Origin: Maribellus maritimus
GTDB taxonomy: Bacteria; Bacteroidota; Bacteroidia; Bacteroidales; Prolixibacteraceae
Reading direction: 5' to 3'
Assembly: GCF_022267315.1 (NCBI RefSeq)
Contig: NZ_JAIKLE010000008.1
Coordinates: forward strand, 62,001-126,000
DNA: 64,000 nucleotides
Positions 1-11,511 of this stretch are shown in pieces; positions within the stretch are counted from its first letter, which is position 1; each line of letters starts with the position of its first letter. The position numbers and the translations under genes are program-made. A model generated the notes under the pieces. The model made no database searches. It saw only the letters and a list, made by a program, of their open reading frames with translations, and was not told the DNA's origin.

Positions 1-881
1 GGATAAATCACTTCAACTCCTGCTTTTTGCACTTCTTCCAACGACTCTTTTTCTGAATCTGCCCAAAGTTTACGTTCCAACACAGCAGACTCATCAGCAG
101 CTTGTTGCAACCATTTTTGTTCCTGTTCACTCAATTTATCCCAAATAATTTTACTTACTACCAGTACATCAGGAATCGTTGTGTGTTCATCCAAAGAATA
201 GTATTTACAAACTTCGTAATGGCGGGATGTATAAAGACTTGGCGGATTATTTTCAGCTCCGTCAACCACGCCACTTTGCAACGCGGTGTATAATTCTCCC
301 CATGAAATTGGTGTAGCTGAACCTCCAAGTGCCCGAATCATTTCCACAGCAGTAATACTTCGCATCACTCTGATCTTCAACCCCGCCAAATCGTCCGGTG
401 TATGAATGGGTTTATCGATAGTATAAAAACTGCGTGAACCTGCATCGTAATAAGTTAATCCGCGAATCCATTTATCTTCCGTACTCAACAACAAATCCTT
501 CCCAATTTCTCCGTCCATAATTTTGAAGGAGTGTTCTTTTGATTTAAAAATATAGGGAAGCCCAAACACTTTGTACGCGTCAGTAAAACTTTCCATAACC
601 GCGGCAGAGACCTTGGTTATTGCCAGACTTCCAATTTGCACCAGTTCCACACATTGCTGTTCCGAACCAAGTTGTTCCGCCGGATAAACTTCAATGGTTA
701 ATTGTCCGTCAGACAGTTCTGAGCATCGCTGAGCCATAAACATCATGGCCTTGTGTACCGGATGATCTGTTGGCAGGCCATGTGCAAGCTTTAGTTCTGT
801 TTTTTCTGAATGTGTACTGCAGGAAGTCACAAAAAACAATAAAACGACTCCCGCAACAAGTACTATTCTGTTGTATTTCAT
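1..881 (-). CDS. dctP: TRAP transporter solute-binding protein, DctP family (3' end outside window)
   Basis: Periplasmic substrate-binding subunit of a TRAP (tripartite ATP-independent) carboxylate importer. Reading the minus strand from the ATG at 879-881 gives about 293 residues before the window edge, so the C-terminus is missing. The N-terminus is a lipoprotein signal ending in LLFFVTSC, so the protein is probably lipid-anchored. Family hallmarks are visible: ELKLAHGLPTDHPVH near the mature N-terminus, the arginine-containing KIRVMRS segment that contacts the substrate carboxylate in characterised members, and GELYTALQSGVVDGAEN. It lies 10 bp downstream of the KDPG aldolase and in the same direction. 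It is therefore probably the first gene of a dctPQM set continuing left, importing hexuronates or related sugar acids (inference from context). Confidence 0.9.
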   Translation of the reverse strand, partial: MKYNRIVLVAGVVLLFFVTSCSTHSEKTELKLAHGLPTDHPVHKAMMFMAQRCSELSDGQLTIEVYPAEQLGSEQQCVELVQIGSLAITKVSAAVMESFTDAYKVFGLPYIFKSKEHSFKIMDGEIGKDLLLSTEDKWIRGLTYYDAGSRSFYTIDKPIHTPDDLAGLKIRVMRSITAVEMIRALGGSATPISWGELYTALQSGVVDGAENNPPSLYTSRHYEVCKYYSLDEHTTIPDVLVVSKIIWDKLSEQEQKWLQQAADESAVLERKLWADSEKESLEEVQKAGVEVIY

Positions 882-891
882 CAGCTTATGA

Positions 892-1566
892 TTAATTAGT
901 TTTATATTTTTTTATAATTTGTAATGCTTCCTTACATTTATCGGTAATATAGTTATAATTTTTCTCTGCCAAAATTTCTTTTGGAAAAAGCTGAGAGCCC
1001 ATTCCAACACATGTTGAGCCGGCTTCAATCCATGCCTTCAAATTGTCTTCAGTCGGGGTTACGCCGCCTGTTGGCATTATACTTGTCCACGGCATCGGGC
1101 CTTTTACTGCTTTTACAAACGAAGGTCCTCCAACTTGAGAACCAGGAAATATTTTTACAACTTCAGCACCCAATTCGTGGGCTTTGCCAATTTCTGTAAC
1201 CGAACCACAACCAGGGCTCCAGGCAATTTTGCGTTTATTACAAACTTTCGCTGTTCCTTCATCAATGAGCGGAGAAACAATAAAATTAGTTCCGAGTGCA
1301 ATATACATTGCAGCGGTTGCTTCATCAACAACTGATCCCACACCCATAATCATCTCGGGGCAATTTTCTATTGCCCATTTGTTCAGTTCGGCAAAAACCA
1401 GAGTCGCAAAATCTCCACGATTGGTAAATTCAAAAACACGCACTCCCCCATCGTAACATGCTTTTACAACTGCTTTACAAACTTCAGGGTCTTTATTATA
1501 GAAAACCGGAACCATACCGGTTTCATTCATTTTTAATGCTACTTCTATTCTGGAAAATCTGGCCAT
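892..1566 (-). CDS. eda: 2-keto-3-deoxy-6-phosphogluconate (KDPG) aldolase
   Basis: Cytosolic class I aldolase splitting KDPG into pyruvate and glyceraldehyde 3-phosphate, the last step of hexuronate and Entner-Doudoroff catabolism. The 224 residues fit the family. The Schiff-base lysine is K138 in VVKIFPG, and the general acid/base glutamate is E46 in VFEFTNR. The phosphate-binding stretch MPTGGV and the GMGSQLF region are also present. The ATG at 1564-1566 is the only sensible start. It follows kdgK by about 107 bp and precedes the TRAP gene by 10 bp, so the three probably share the kdgK promoter at 2740-2759. Bacteroidota homologues are often labelled bifunctional with 4-hydroxy-2-oxoglutarate aldolase; the sequence alone does not settle this. 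Confidence 0.93.
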   Translation of the reverse strand: MARFSRIEVALKMNETGMVPVFYNKDPEVCKAVVKACYDGGVRVFEFTNRGDFATLVFAELNKWAIENCPEMIMGVGSVVDEATAAMYIALGTNFIVSPLIDEGTAKVCNKRKIAWSPGCGSVTEIGKAHELGAEVVKIFPGSQVGGPSFVKAVKGPMPWTSIMPTGGVTPTEDNLKAWIEAGSTCVGMGSQLFPKEILAEKNYNYITDKCKEALQIIKKYKTN

Positions 1567-1673
1567 AACTTAGTTTAAAGTTCAATATTCAAAGTTAAAA
1601 GCTACCCAATATTCTTAAAGATCTGGCAGCTCCAATATATTTTATCTATTTTTTTGAGGCGAGCAAAAATTAT

Positions 1674-2711
1674 CTACCTCGCAACTCTTCCTGATGCGTC
1701 TCCGCCCATTAATTTTTCGACTTCATCAACAGTAACCTGGTTAAAATCGCCGTAAATGGTATGTTTCAAACAAGAAGCGGCAACCGCAAAATTCAATGCT
1801 TTTTGGTCGTCATCAGTATATGTCAACAATCCGTAAATGAGACCTCCCATAAAAGAATCGCCACCACCTACGCGATCGACAATGTGTGTAATCTGATAAG
1901 TTGGTGCTTCATACAATTTCTCTCCATCCCAAAGTACGCCCGACCAACTGTTGTGATTCGCATTAACAGAACCTCGCAGGGTTGTGATTACCTTTTTACA
2001 TCTCGGAAACTGCGCCATAATCTGTTTTGAAACCGATTCGTAAGCAGCTCCTTCCACATGACCCCCGGTTACGTCAATTCCTTCCGGTTTTATTCCAAGA
2101 ACTTTCTCGGCATCTTCTTCATTTCCTAAAATAACATCTGTTCCGGCAACCAGTTCCGGCATAATTTCGCCTGCAGATTTACCATATTTCCAAAGATTTT
2201 TGCGATAATTCAAATCACAGGAAACGGTTACTCCCAATTCATTTGCTTTTTTAATGGCTTCCAAACAAACATCGGCAGCACTTTGTGAAATAGCAGGTGT
2301 AATCCCTGTCCAGTGAAACCAATTTGCTCCGTCAAAAACCTGCTCCCAGTCAATCATTCCTGATTGAACCTCAGAAACAGCTGAATGCGCACGGTCGTAA
2401 ACCACTTTGCTACCACGACTTACAGCACCGGTTTCCAAAAAATAAATTCCGAGACGTTCACCGCCCCAAACAATTTTATCGGTTCCTACTCCGTATTTTC
2501 TTAAATCCATCATACAGGCCCGACCAATATCATTTTTTGGGAGACGGGTTACAAAATCAACAGGAATACCATAGTTTGCCAGAGAAACAGCAACATTCGC
2601 TTCTCCTCCTCCAAAAGTGGCTGTCAGCTGAGGGCTTTGTGAAAAACGCAGATAATCAGGTGTTGCCAAACGCAACATAATTTCGCCAAAGGTTATTACT
2701 TTATTACTCAT
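1674..2711 (-). CDS. kdgK: 2-keto-3-deoxygluconate (KDG) kinase, PfkB family
   Basis: Phosphorylates KDG to KDPG in the cytosol, feeding the adjacent aldolase. The 345-residue protein starts MSNKVITFGEIMLRL and has the PfkB N-terminal glycine motif FGGGEANVAVSLA. The C-terminal signature VGGGDSFMGG carries the catalytic base D285. The family assignment to KDG kinase rather than fructokinase rests on position between eda and uxaC. A second PfkB kinase of the same type lies at 50892-51965, so the pathway has two candidate kinases in this window. A consensus promoter and a perfect 14-bp palindrome sit just upstream, which suggests that kdgK, eda and the TRAP genes form a separately regulated unit. 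Confidence 0.9.
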   Translation of the reverse strand: MSNKVITFGEIMLRLATPDYLRFSQSPQLTATFGGGEANVAVSLANYGIPVDFVTRLPKNDIGRACMMDLRKYGVGTDKIVWGGERLGIYFLETGAVSRGSKVVYDRAHSAVSEVQSGMIDWEQVFDGANWFHWTGITPAISQSAADVCLEAIKKANELGVTVSCDLNYRKNLWKYGKSAGEIMPELVAGTDVILGNEEDAEKVLGIKPEGIDVTGGHVEGAAYESVSKQIMAQFPRCKKVITTLRGSVNANHNSWSGVLWDGEKLYEAPTYQITHIVDRVGGGDSFMGGLIYGLLTYTDDDQKALNFAVAASCLKHTIYGDFNQVTVDEVEKLMGGDASGRVAR

Positions 2712-2739
2712 TCTTTAGTTTTTTGACTTGGATAATTAA

Positions 2740-2759
2740 TGCAATCGATTGCAAAGATA
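2740..2759 (-). promoter_or_regulatory. kdgK promoter -7 box overlapped by a LacI-type palindrome
   Basis: On the minus strand TATCTTTG (2752-2759) is a perfect match to the Bacteroidota -7 consensus TAnnTTTG. The 14-bp perfect palindrome TGCAATCGATTGCA (2740-2753) overlaps its last two bases and sits 28 bp before the kdgK ATG. A centrally CG-containing palindrome on a promoter is typical for LacI-family repressors. Its sequence differs from the site shared by uxaE and lacI, so a different regulator is implied (inference). Confidence 0.55.
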
Positions 2760-2808
2760 CATTTATCCAAATAAAAAGGAACACCGTTTCCTATAAGTCA
2801 ATATGTTC

Positions 2809-4212
2809 TTATTCAAATTTAAAATACTCTTTTGCATTATTGAAACAAATATTTTCAACCATTTGTCCTAACAATTCCATATCGTGAGGAATTTCACCAT
2901 TTTCGACATCGTTGCCCAACAAATTACACAGAGTTCTCCTGAAATATTCGTGGCGGGTGTACGACAAAAAGCTTCTTGAATCGGTTAACATTCCAACAAA
3001 GCGACTTAACAAACCAAGGTTGGAAAGCGCATTTATTTGTTTTTCCATTCCGTCTTTTTGGTCGAGGAACCACCAGCCGGAACCAAATTGCATTTTCCCC
3101 GGAACTGAACCATCCTGAAAGTTTCCAATCATCGTACCGATAAGTTCATTATCACGCGGGTTTAAATTATACAACACTGTTTTCGAAAGTTTATTTTCCT
3201 TATCAAGTCTGTCCAAAAATTTAGAAAGCGATTTTGCAATTTCAAAGTCCCCAATCGAATCAAAACCAGTATCGGCTCCCAATTTTTTGAACAAGCGGGT
3301 GTTATTGTTCCGCAGTGCGCCCAAATGAAATTGCTGCGTCCATCCGCGAGAATGATCCATTATTCCGAATTCGTACAACATACACGATTTGAATTTCAAA
3401 ATCTCATCCGTATTCAAATCATTTCCTTTTCTTATTTTATTGAAAATCGCATTTATTTCAGCTTCGGTATAATCTTCTGCCATTGCTGTTTCCAAACCGT
3501 GGTCTGACAAACGGCAACCACTGTCGTGGAAAAACTGGTGACGACTGTCAAGTGCATCCATCAAAGCAGCAAACGAGCCGATATTCTCGCCGGCAGCTTC
3601 TTCCAGGGTATCCAAATAAGCGTTAAACGTTTTTGTATTTTCAACCGTCATTGCTTTGTCTGGTCTCCACGCCGGGAGCACTGCCACTTCAAAATCGTCT
3701 TCCTTTATTGCCTGGTGATGTTCCAGTGAATCAACAGGATCGTCGGTAGTACAAATGGTATGTACATTTGCCTTGCGAATAATATTTCGAACAGAATAAT
3801 CGGATGTTTGTAATTTTTCATTACACTCTTCCCAAATTTCTTTCGCAGTGGCCGGGCTCAACAATTTATCAATTCCAAAGAATTTTTTCAGCTCTAAATG
3901 AGTCCAATGATACAATGGATTACGCAAAGTTTGAGGAACCGTTTCTGCCCACTTTTCAAATTTCTCCCAATCGGAAGCATCACCCGTACAATAACGCTCA
4001 TTTACTCCGTTCGAACGCATGGCTCTCCATTTATAATGATCGCCGTATAACCAAATTTGAGTGATATTTTTAAACTGTTTATCTTCTGCAACTTCCTGAG
4101 GCGGAATGTGACAGTGATAATCAAAAATCGGCATCTTTGCCGCGTGATTATGATATAGTTCCTGTGCCGTTTCTGTCTGCAACAGGAAATTTTCGTCCAT
4201 GAATTTTTTCAT
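2809..4212 (-). CDS. uxaC: Uronate isomerase (glucuronate/galacturonate isomerase)
   Basis: Amidohydrolase-superfamily enzyme converting D-glucuronate to D-fructuronate and D-galacturonate to D-tagaturonate. The 467-residue length is normal for UxaC. The metal-binding FDYHCHIPP motif is near the N-terminus, and [13 protein letters not shown] follows in the middle of the protein. The start chosen is the ATG at 4210-4212 ([11 protein letters not shown]). The frame extends nine codons further only to a TTG, which homologues do not need. It is 52 bp downstream of uxaE on the same strand, and the pair covers both entry routes to fructuronate. Transcription probably starts at the operator-bearing promoter before uxaE. 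Confidence 0.95.
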   Translation of the reverse strand: MKKFMDENFLLQTETAQELYHNHAAKMPIFDYHCHIPPQEVAEDKQFKNITQIWLYGDHYKWRAMRSNGVNERYCTGDASDWEKFEKWAETVPQTLRNPLYHWTHLELKKFFGIDKLLSPATAKEIWEECNEKLQTSDYSVRNIIRKANVHTICTTDDPVDSLEHHQAIKEDDFEVAVLPAWRPDKAMTVENTKTFNAYLDTLEEAAGENIGSFAALMDALDSRHQFFHDSGCRLSDHGLETAMAEDYTEAEINAIFNKIRKGNDLNTDEILKFKSCMLYEFGIMDHSRGWTQQFHLGALRNNNTRLFKKLGADTGFDSIGDFEIAKSLSKFLDRLDKENKLSKTVLYNLNPRDNELIGTMIGNFQDGSVPGKMQFGSGWWFLDQKDGMEKQINALSNLGLLSRFVGMLTDSRSFLSYTRHEYFRRTLCNLLGNDVENGEIPHDMELLGQMVENICFNNAKEYFKFE

Positions 4213-4264
4213 TACGAGGAAATTTATTGGTTCTGTCAAAAAAGGAACCGTTGTTTTTGGTTTA

Positions 4265-5512
4265 TTATAAATCGAATAAGCGTTTCAGGTGGCGTTCGTA
4301 AATATTCTCTTCTACACAAGAACCTACTACTTCTGCATTTTCCTTTAACAAATCAGTGTATTTTTCACCCATTTCGGCAGCCACTTTATAACCCACGTGA
4401 ATAAGCTGTCGGAAATTAGAATTGTAATCAGCGTGCCCCGGAATATGACGCAAGGCATTTGCATATTTTTCACCATCCCAACTATCCACTTCTTCCGGTG
4501 TTGGTAATTTTGAATCATCAATATCGATTACATCGGCATACGGAGCACACAATTCGTCTTTTCTTTCGAGTGCTTTTTTATAAATTTCTTTTGCAGCTTC
4601 CAAACCGGTATCCCCCGAAATAGAAAGTCCGATAACTTCTTCCAACCAGGTCGTACCGGCTGTTTTTACGTGAATACCTTTATCGTGTTTTTTAATGATT
4701 TCGGCCATTATCGGATAAATGGTAAATTTATCAGAACCGGAATGCACACTCAATTTTAAATCTTCAGGAAGACCAAATTCCTTCACAGCGTGCTCAATTA
4801 CCAAAACATCTTCTTCAAATTCTTTGGCAAATTGAACGGTGTCGCCAACATAATCAACACCCTTGTTAAAACGACCTGTAAATTTTGGAGCGATTGTTTG
4901 TGCCGGAATTTTTTCATCGGCAATCATTTTCAGGATAAAAAACATATCCACCGGCGTTTGCGGTTCTTCCACTTCATCCATAGAAACTTCGGTAACAAAA
5001 TTTCCAACTCCTTTTGACGACTCAATGTGACGATAAATTTTCGCTGCTTCTTTTACAGCTGCCAGGTATTTACCTGCAACAACATCCAAAAGTTCATCGG
5101 TAATTACAATTGGTTCAGGAATTCCGGCTATGGAAACTTCCGTGCCCAAGGCTTCGCATGATTTTTTAAATTTGAAAACATCTTCTTCGGCCGAGTCGTT
5201 TCCAATATACATTGCAACATCGAGTGTAAAGAAATTACAATGTTCAATAAAACGATCTACATTGGAGAGATTAATATGATCGGCATCGACAAAATAAGGG
5301 CCTTCCCAACCCAGATTTTTAACGGCCGCGTCGGCTTCTTTTCGCGTTCCTTCTGGCTCTGAGTGAACAATATTATGTTCTCTGTTTGACTTATTCCAAA
5401 CAGGCGTAACTTCCACTCCTTCAGAAGTAGCTGTTATCAAAGCGCTTAACTGAGCTTCTCCTTCATGGTTAAACCGGTCTCCGGTTCCAAAACTGTATTT
5501 ACCTAACTCCAT
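4265..5512 (-). CDS. uxaE: Tagaturonate/fructuronate epimerase, UxaE family
   Basis: Recognised as the tagaturonate epimerase family (UxaE, PF16257 type), 415 residues. The characterised activity is interconversion of D-tagaturonate and D-fructuronate, which lets galacturonate enter the mannonate branch without altronate enzymes. Supporting stretches include [14 protein letters not shown] at the N-terminus, [15 protein letters not shown] in the middle and [17 protein letters not shown] near the C-terminus. No altronate dehydratase or tagaturonate reductase is present in the window, consistent with this bypass. It is the first gene after the shared operator at 5559-5572 and is followed by uxaC, so it probably leads a hexuronate transcript. 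The Nramp-like gene upstream ends 124 bp away. Confidence 0.88.
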   Translation of the reverse strand: MELGKYSFGTGDRFNHEGEAQLSALITATSEGVEVTPVWNKSNREHNIVHSEPEGTRKEADAAVKNLGWEGPYFVDADHINLSNVDRFIEHCNFFTLDVAMYIGNDSAEEDVFKFKKSCEALGTEVSIAGIPEPIVITDELLDVVAGKYLAAVKEAAKIYRHIESSKGVGNFVTEVSMDEVEEPQTPVDMFFILKMIADEKIPAQTIAPKFTGRFNKGVDYVGDTVQFAKEFEEDVLVIEHAVKEFGLPEDLKLSVHSGSDKFTIYPIMAEIIKKHDKGIHVKTAGTTWLEEVIGLSISGDTGLEAAKEIYKKALERKDELCAPYADVIDIDDSKLPTPEEVDSWDGEKYANALRHIPGHADYNSNFRQLIHVGYKVAAEMGEKYTDLLKENAEVVGSCVEENIYERHLKRLFDL

Positions 5513-5558
5513 TTTATTTGTTTGATTTATTATTTTTTTTGCTGTAAAGAAATACTTC

Positions 5559-5578
5559 CGTGTACGAACACGAAAATA
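5559..5578 (-). promoter_or_regulatory. Palindromic operator and -7-like box upstream of uxaE
   Basis: CGTGTACGAACACG (5559-5572) is an inverted repeat of CGTGT/ACACG arms. On the minus strand it directly follows a -7-like TATTTTCG (5571-5578), so a bound protein would cover the uxaE promoter, 46 bp before its ATG. The same 14-mer, inside 20 identical bases, recurs at 48867-48880 just upstream of the lacI gene. The LacI protein encoded there is the obvious candidate binder (inference). Confidence 0.65.
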
Positions 5579-5635
5579 TAGATATATTTCTTTGTGGCAA
5601 AAGCTTTTTTGATGTTATACAAATATATTCTAATT

Positions 5636-6991
5636 CTAAATTAGAGATATCGCTCCGTAAAAACCGACCAGGAATATAACCAAACAACTCATCCACAAAG
5701 AAATATCATAAAATTTTGAGGATTCGAGGCCAAATTGTTTTTGTTTATATCTAAAATGTAAACCGGCATAAACAATTATCAGCAACATAAAAAATGTAAT
5801 AATTCCACCAATGGTTACCATAAATACCGGTGATTTTACCCACAAAAGTGCAATTACCCATAAAAACGGAAACACCCAGGCTAAAATTGCCACTGTTCTT
5901 TTGCGTTGTTTTAGGTTGAAAAAATCTATCCAACCAAGTTGTCCAAACAAATCAGAGAAAATTCGTGTGCGGGCTGCCAGTGCAGAAAATAAAGTTGAAA
6001 ATAAAACCACAAAAGAGCCAAAAAGAAAAAAGTCTTTTGCCCAGGGGCCAAATGAATGCGTGTACATTTTTGAAAGTGTTTCAATCATTTCGAAACCACC
6101 CGGAATCTCTCTTCTTTTATAAAGTACAGCTGCACCGAGTAAATAAAAAGCTGCTGTTACCAGCGTGTAAACGACCATCGATAAAATTGCATCCAGGTTC
6201 ATAACTTTAATCCAGCCCCTGGCTCGTTTCCGCCATTCATCTGATTCTTCAAACGGACCGGTAAACCTTGCATATCCTTTTTCCAGACACCAATAATTGT
6301 AAGCCACAATTTCGTCACCGCCAACTCCTGTGAGTCCAAAAGCAGCAATTGCAAATCCAACTGCTGCAGGCGGAAGCTGAAACCTCAAGCCTTCCAAAAC
6401 TTCGCTTTGGGTAAAAGCAAAATCGGTGTATTGAAGCATAAAAACAGCGACAACTGTAAATGTTGTAAATAACAGCATCAAAACCACCGATACTTTTTCA
6501 ATAAAAAAGTAGTAGCCTTTAAAAACCATAGTGGCCACAATAATGCCAACAATAATCGCAAAACTTATGATGTTTACCGACGGGAAAGCCATATTTAACG
6601 TAATTGCCACGCCTCCAATAATTCCACCTAACTGAAGCGGTTTAAAAAGCCAAAGAAAAAACCATGTCCAAAGACTCCAATTCGCGTTTTGTTTTCCAAA
6701 GCGGGGACCGCCAATTTTATTCAGCGAAGTAAACACCGTTTCCCCGGTGCGGATGGCTTGTTTTCCAAATTCAAGCTGAATGGCAACTTTCACAGCACAA
6801 CTTACCAGAATAACCCAAAACGTAACAAAACCGGCTTTTGCACCTAAAGTTGTTGTAGAAATTAACTCGCCGGAGCCAACAACCGACGCCGATAAAATAA
6901 ATCCGGGGCCTAAATATCTGAATTTTCCTAACAAAGAAGTGGGGGCACTTTTTATACTGTCCATGGAGAGAATATACGGATCGGTTTGCAT
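5636..6991 (-). CDS. Nramp-fold inner-membrane transporter lacking canonical metal motifs
   Basis: Polytopic membrane protein of 451 residues with about eleven predicted hydrophobic segments, matching the Nramp family in overall layout. In true Nramp divalent-metal importers helix 1 carries DPGN and helix 6 carries an M-P-H motif. Here the helix 1 position reads SASVVGSGELISTT and the helix 6 region reads LTGVGGDEIVAYNYW, so the metal-coordinating residues are not recognisable. It is therefore an Nramp relative whose substrate may not be a transition metal. It lies between a zinc dehydrogenase and uxaE in a hexuronate locus, which makes an organic or cation-coupled sugar-acid substrate conceivable (speculative). 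Start: ATG at 6989-6991; an internal Met at residue 10 is an alternative. Confidence 0.75.
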   Translation of the reverse strand: MQTDPYILSMDSIKSAPTSLLGKFRYLGPGFILSASVVGSGELISTTTLGAKAGFVTFWVILVSCAVKVAIQLEFGKQAIRTGETVFTSLNKIGGPRFGKQNANWSLWTWFFLWLFKPLQLGGIIGGVAITLNMAFPSVNIISFAIIVGIIVATMVFKGYYFFIEKVSVVLMLLFTTFTVVAVFMLQYTDFAFTQSEVLEGLRFQLPPAAVGFAIAAFGLTGVGGDEIVAYNYWCLEKGYARFTGPFEESDEWRKRARGWIKVMNLDAILSMVVYTLVTAAFYLLGAAVLYKRREIPGGFEMIETLSKMYTHSFGPWAKDFFLFGSFVVLFSTLFSALAARTRIFSDLFGQLGWIDFFNLKQRKRTVAILAWVFPFLWVIALLWVKSPVFMVTIGGIITFFMLLIIVYAGLHFRYKQKQFGLESSKFYDISLWMSCLVIFLVGFYGAISLI

Positions 6992-7028
6992 TGGCGTTTA
7001 TTTTAGGTTTAGAAAAGGCAGCTCTGTT

Positions 7029-8078
7029 CTAACTGCCAAAATCAAGCAAAACTTTCAAATAATTCTGGCTTTCATTTTGAACCAGTTCAAATGCCTGTTG
7101 AATTTGAGAACCGTGCATCACTTTTGAGATAAGCGCTTCAGGCTTTAAGTCACCGGCATTTAAATGTTCAATAACTTCTGCAAATTCGCCATGACTCACA
7201 CGTGAGGCCACAATTTTTGCTTCTTTCCAAATCAACTCCTTAAAAACAATAGGTGCCGGATCATCTCCCAATCCAAGAACAACAACTTTACCTGCACCAC
7301 GAATACTCTGAATACACGCTCGAACAGGAGTTGGCACACCTTCAAATTCATGCGCATGTCCGATGGCTTCAAAAGCGATATCCACACCTTTTCCGTCGGT
7401 GTGCTTTTTAATCACATCAACCGGATTTTCTTTCGTTGGATTTATAGTGATTACATTTTCAAAATGACTTGCAGCAATTTCCAGGCGTTTATCCAAAGGA
7501 TCAACCATAAAAATGGTGTTCTGTGTTTTTGTGCGGGCAGCCTGTAAAATTACCTGACCTACCCTGCCTGCTCCCCAAATGGCGATACTATCTCCGTCTT
7601 TTGTTTCGGCGCGGTTATTTGCATGAAACCCAATCCCGTAAATTTCAACCAATGCAACATGCTCGTTGGGCAAATGAGAAGCCGTTTTAAAAACCATATG
7701 TTGAGGAACTGAAATATATTCAGCAAAACCACCGTCCAAATCAACCCCCAACAATTTAAGACTTGTGCATGCAGGATAATGTCCCCGTTCACAAGCCGGA
7801 CATTTTCCACACCAAATAATCGGGTCGATAGCAACTTTATCTCCTGCTTCGAAACCGGAAACTCCCTCACCAATATCTTCAATAACTCCACCCATTTCGT
7901 GTCCTGGTGTAAAAGGAATAGGCGTACGGGGATGAAAATCTCCCGGAAAAATATGCATATCAGAACCACAAATGCTGGCAAATTTTATACGAATCAGCAC
8001 TTCTCCCGGCTTTACTTCCGGAGTGGTAACTTCTTTCCAAACAAAATTATTATAAGTTTCTAAAACCGCCGCTTTCAT
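7029..8078 (-). CDS. Zinc-dependent medium-chain alcohol dehydrogenase
   Basis: Cytosolic NAD(P)-dependent polyol or hydroxy-acid dehydrogenase of the MDR superfamily, 349 residues. The catalytic zinc cysteine is in FASICGSDMH, followed by the TPGHEMGG histidine-glutamate pair. The structural-zinc cysteine cluster is CGKCPACERGHYPAC, and the Rossmann motif is AIWGAGRVGQV. The substrate cannot be read from sequence; neighbours suggest an oxidation step in uronate or polyol breakdown. It ends 37 bp before the Nramp-like gene on the same strand and may head that transcript. A related dehydrogenase is encoded at 57040-58077. Confidence 0.85.
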   Translation of the reverse strand: MKAAVLETYNNFVWKEVTTPEVKPGEVLIRIKFASICGSDMHIFPGDFHPRTPIPFTPGHEMGGVIEDIGEGVSGFEAGDKVAIDPIIWCGKCPACERGHYPACTSLKLLGVDLDGGFAEYISVPQHMVFKTASHLPNEHVALVEIYGIGFHANNRAETKDGDSIAIWGAGRVGQVILQAARTKTQNTIFMVDPLDKRLEIAASHFENVITINPTKENPVDVIKKHTDGKGVDIAFEAIGHAHEFEGVPTPVRACIQSIRGAGKVVVLGLGDDPAPIVFKELIWKEAKIVASRVSHGEFAEVIEHLNAGDLKPEALISKVMHGSQIQQAFELVQNESQNYLKVLLDFGS

Positions 8079-8150
8079 TTATATGTTAATTTAGATTTGA
8101 AGTCGCAAAATACACTTAAAAAAAATGATTTCAAACTTTGCCTGAATTTC

Positions 8151-8172
8151 AGAAGTAAAATATATTACTTCT
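8151..8172. repeat. Inverted repeat between divergent dehydrogenase and GH2 genes
   Basis: AGAAGTAA (8151-8158) and TTACTTCT (8165-8172) form perfect 8-bp arms with a 6-base A/T spacer. It lies between the minus-strand dehydrogenase start (8078) and the plus-strand GH2 promoter. An operator for one or both divergent genes is the simplest reading; no T-run supports a terminator. Confidence 0.35.
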
Positions 8173-8218
8173 TTCGTTTCTTTTCAATATCATTTCGAAA
8201 ATCAAAGATTTTTCTACT

Positions 8219-8247
8219 TTTGAAAAAAATTAAGAACTATATATTTA
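8219..8247 (+). promoter_or_regulatory. Predicted promoter of the GH2 gene
   Basis: TTTG at 8219-8222 and TATATTTA at 8240-8247, separated by 17 bp, resemble the Bacteroidota -33/-7 elements (TTTG and TAnnTTTG). A transcription start near 8254 would exclude the TTG at 8249 and supports the ATG at 8270 as the GH2 start. Confidence 0.4.
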
Positions 8248-8248
8248 A

Positions 8249-11434
<3,186 letters not shown>

Positions 11435-11458
11435 AAGGTAGTTCCCAAAATTGGATGG

Positions 11459-11495
11459 AAGAACGGATTCTGTAATAGGAATCCGTTCTTTTTAT
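11459..11495 (+). terminator. Intrinsic terminator after the GH2 gene
   Basis: AAGAACGGATTC (11459-11470) pairs perfectly with GAATCCGTTCTT (11479-11490) over 12 bp with an 8-base loop, followed by a T-run on the plus strand. It lies 25 bp after the GH2 stop. Confidence 0.85.
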
Positions 11496-11511
11496 CATGC
11501 GATAATTAAGT

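Noticed and set aside
4213-4239. Longer uxaC beginning with TTG at 4239
   Set aside because: The ATG at 4212 gives the normal UxaC N-terminus.
7559-7981. 140-codon minus-strand frame inside the zinc dehydrogenase gene
   Set aside because: It is an off-frame shadow of the dehydrogenase, which has all family motifs in its own frame.
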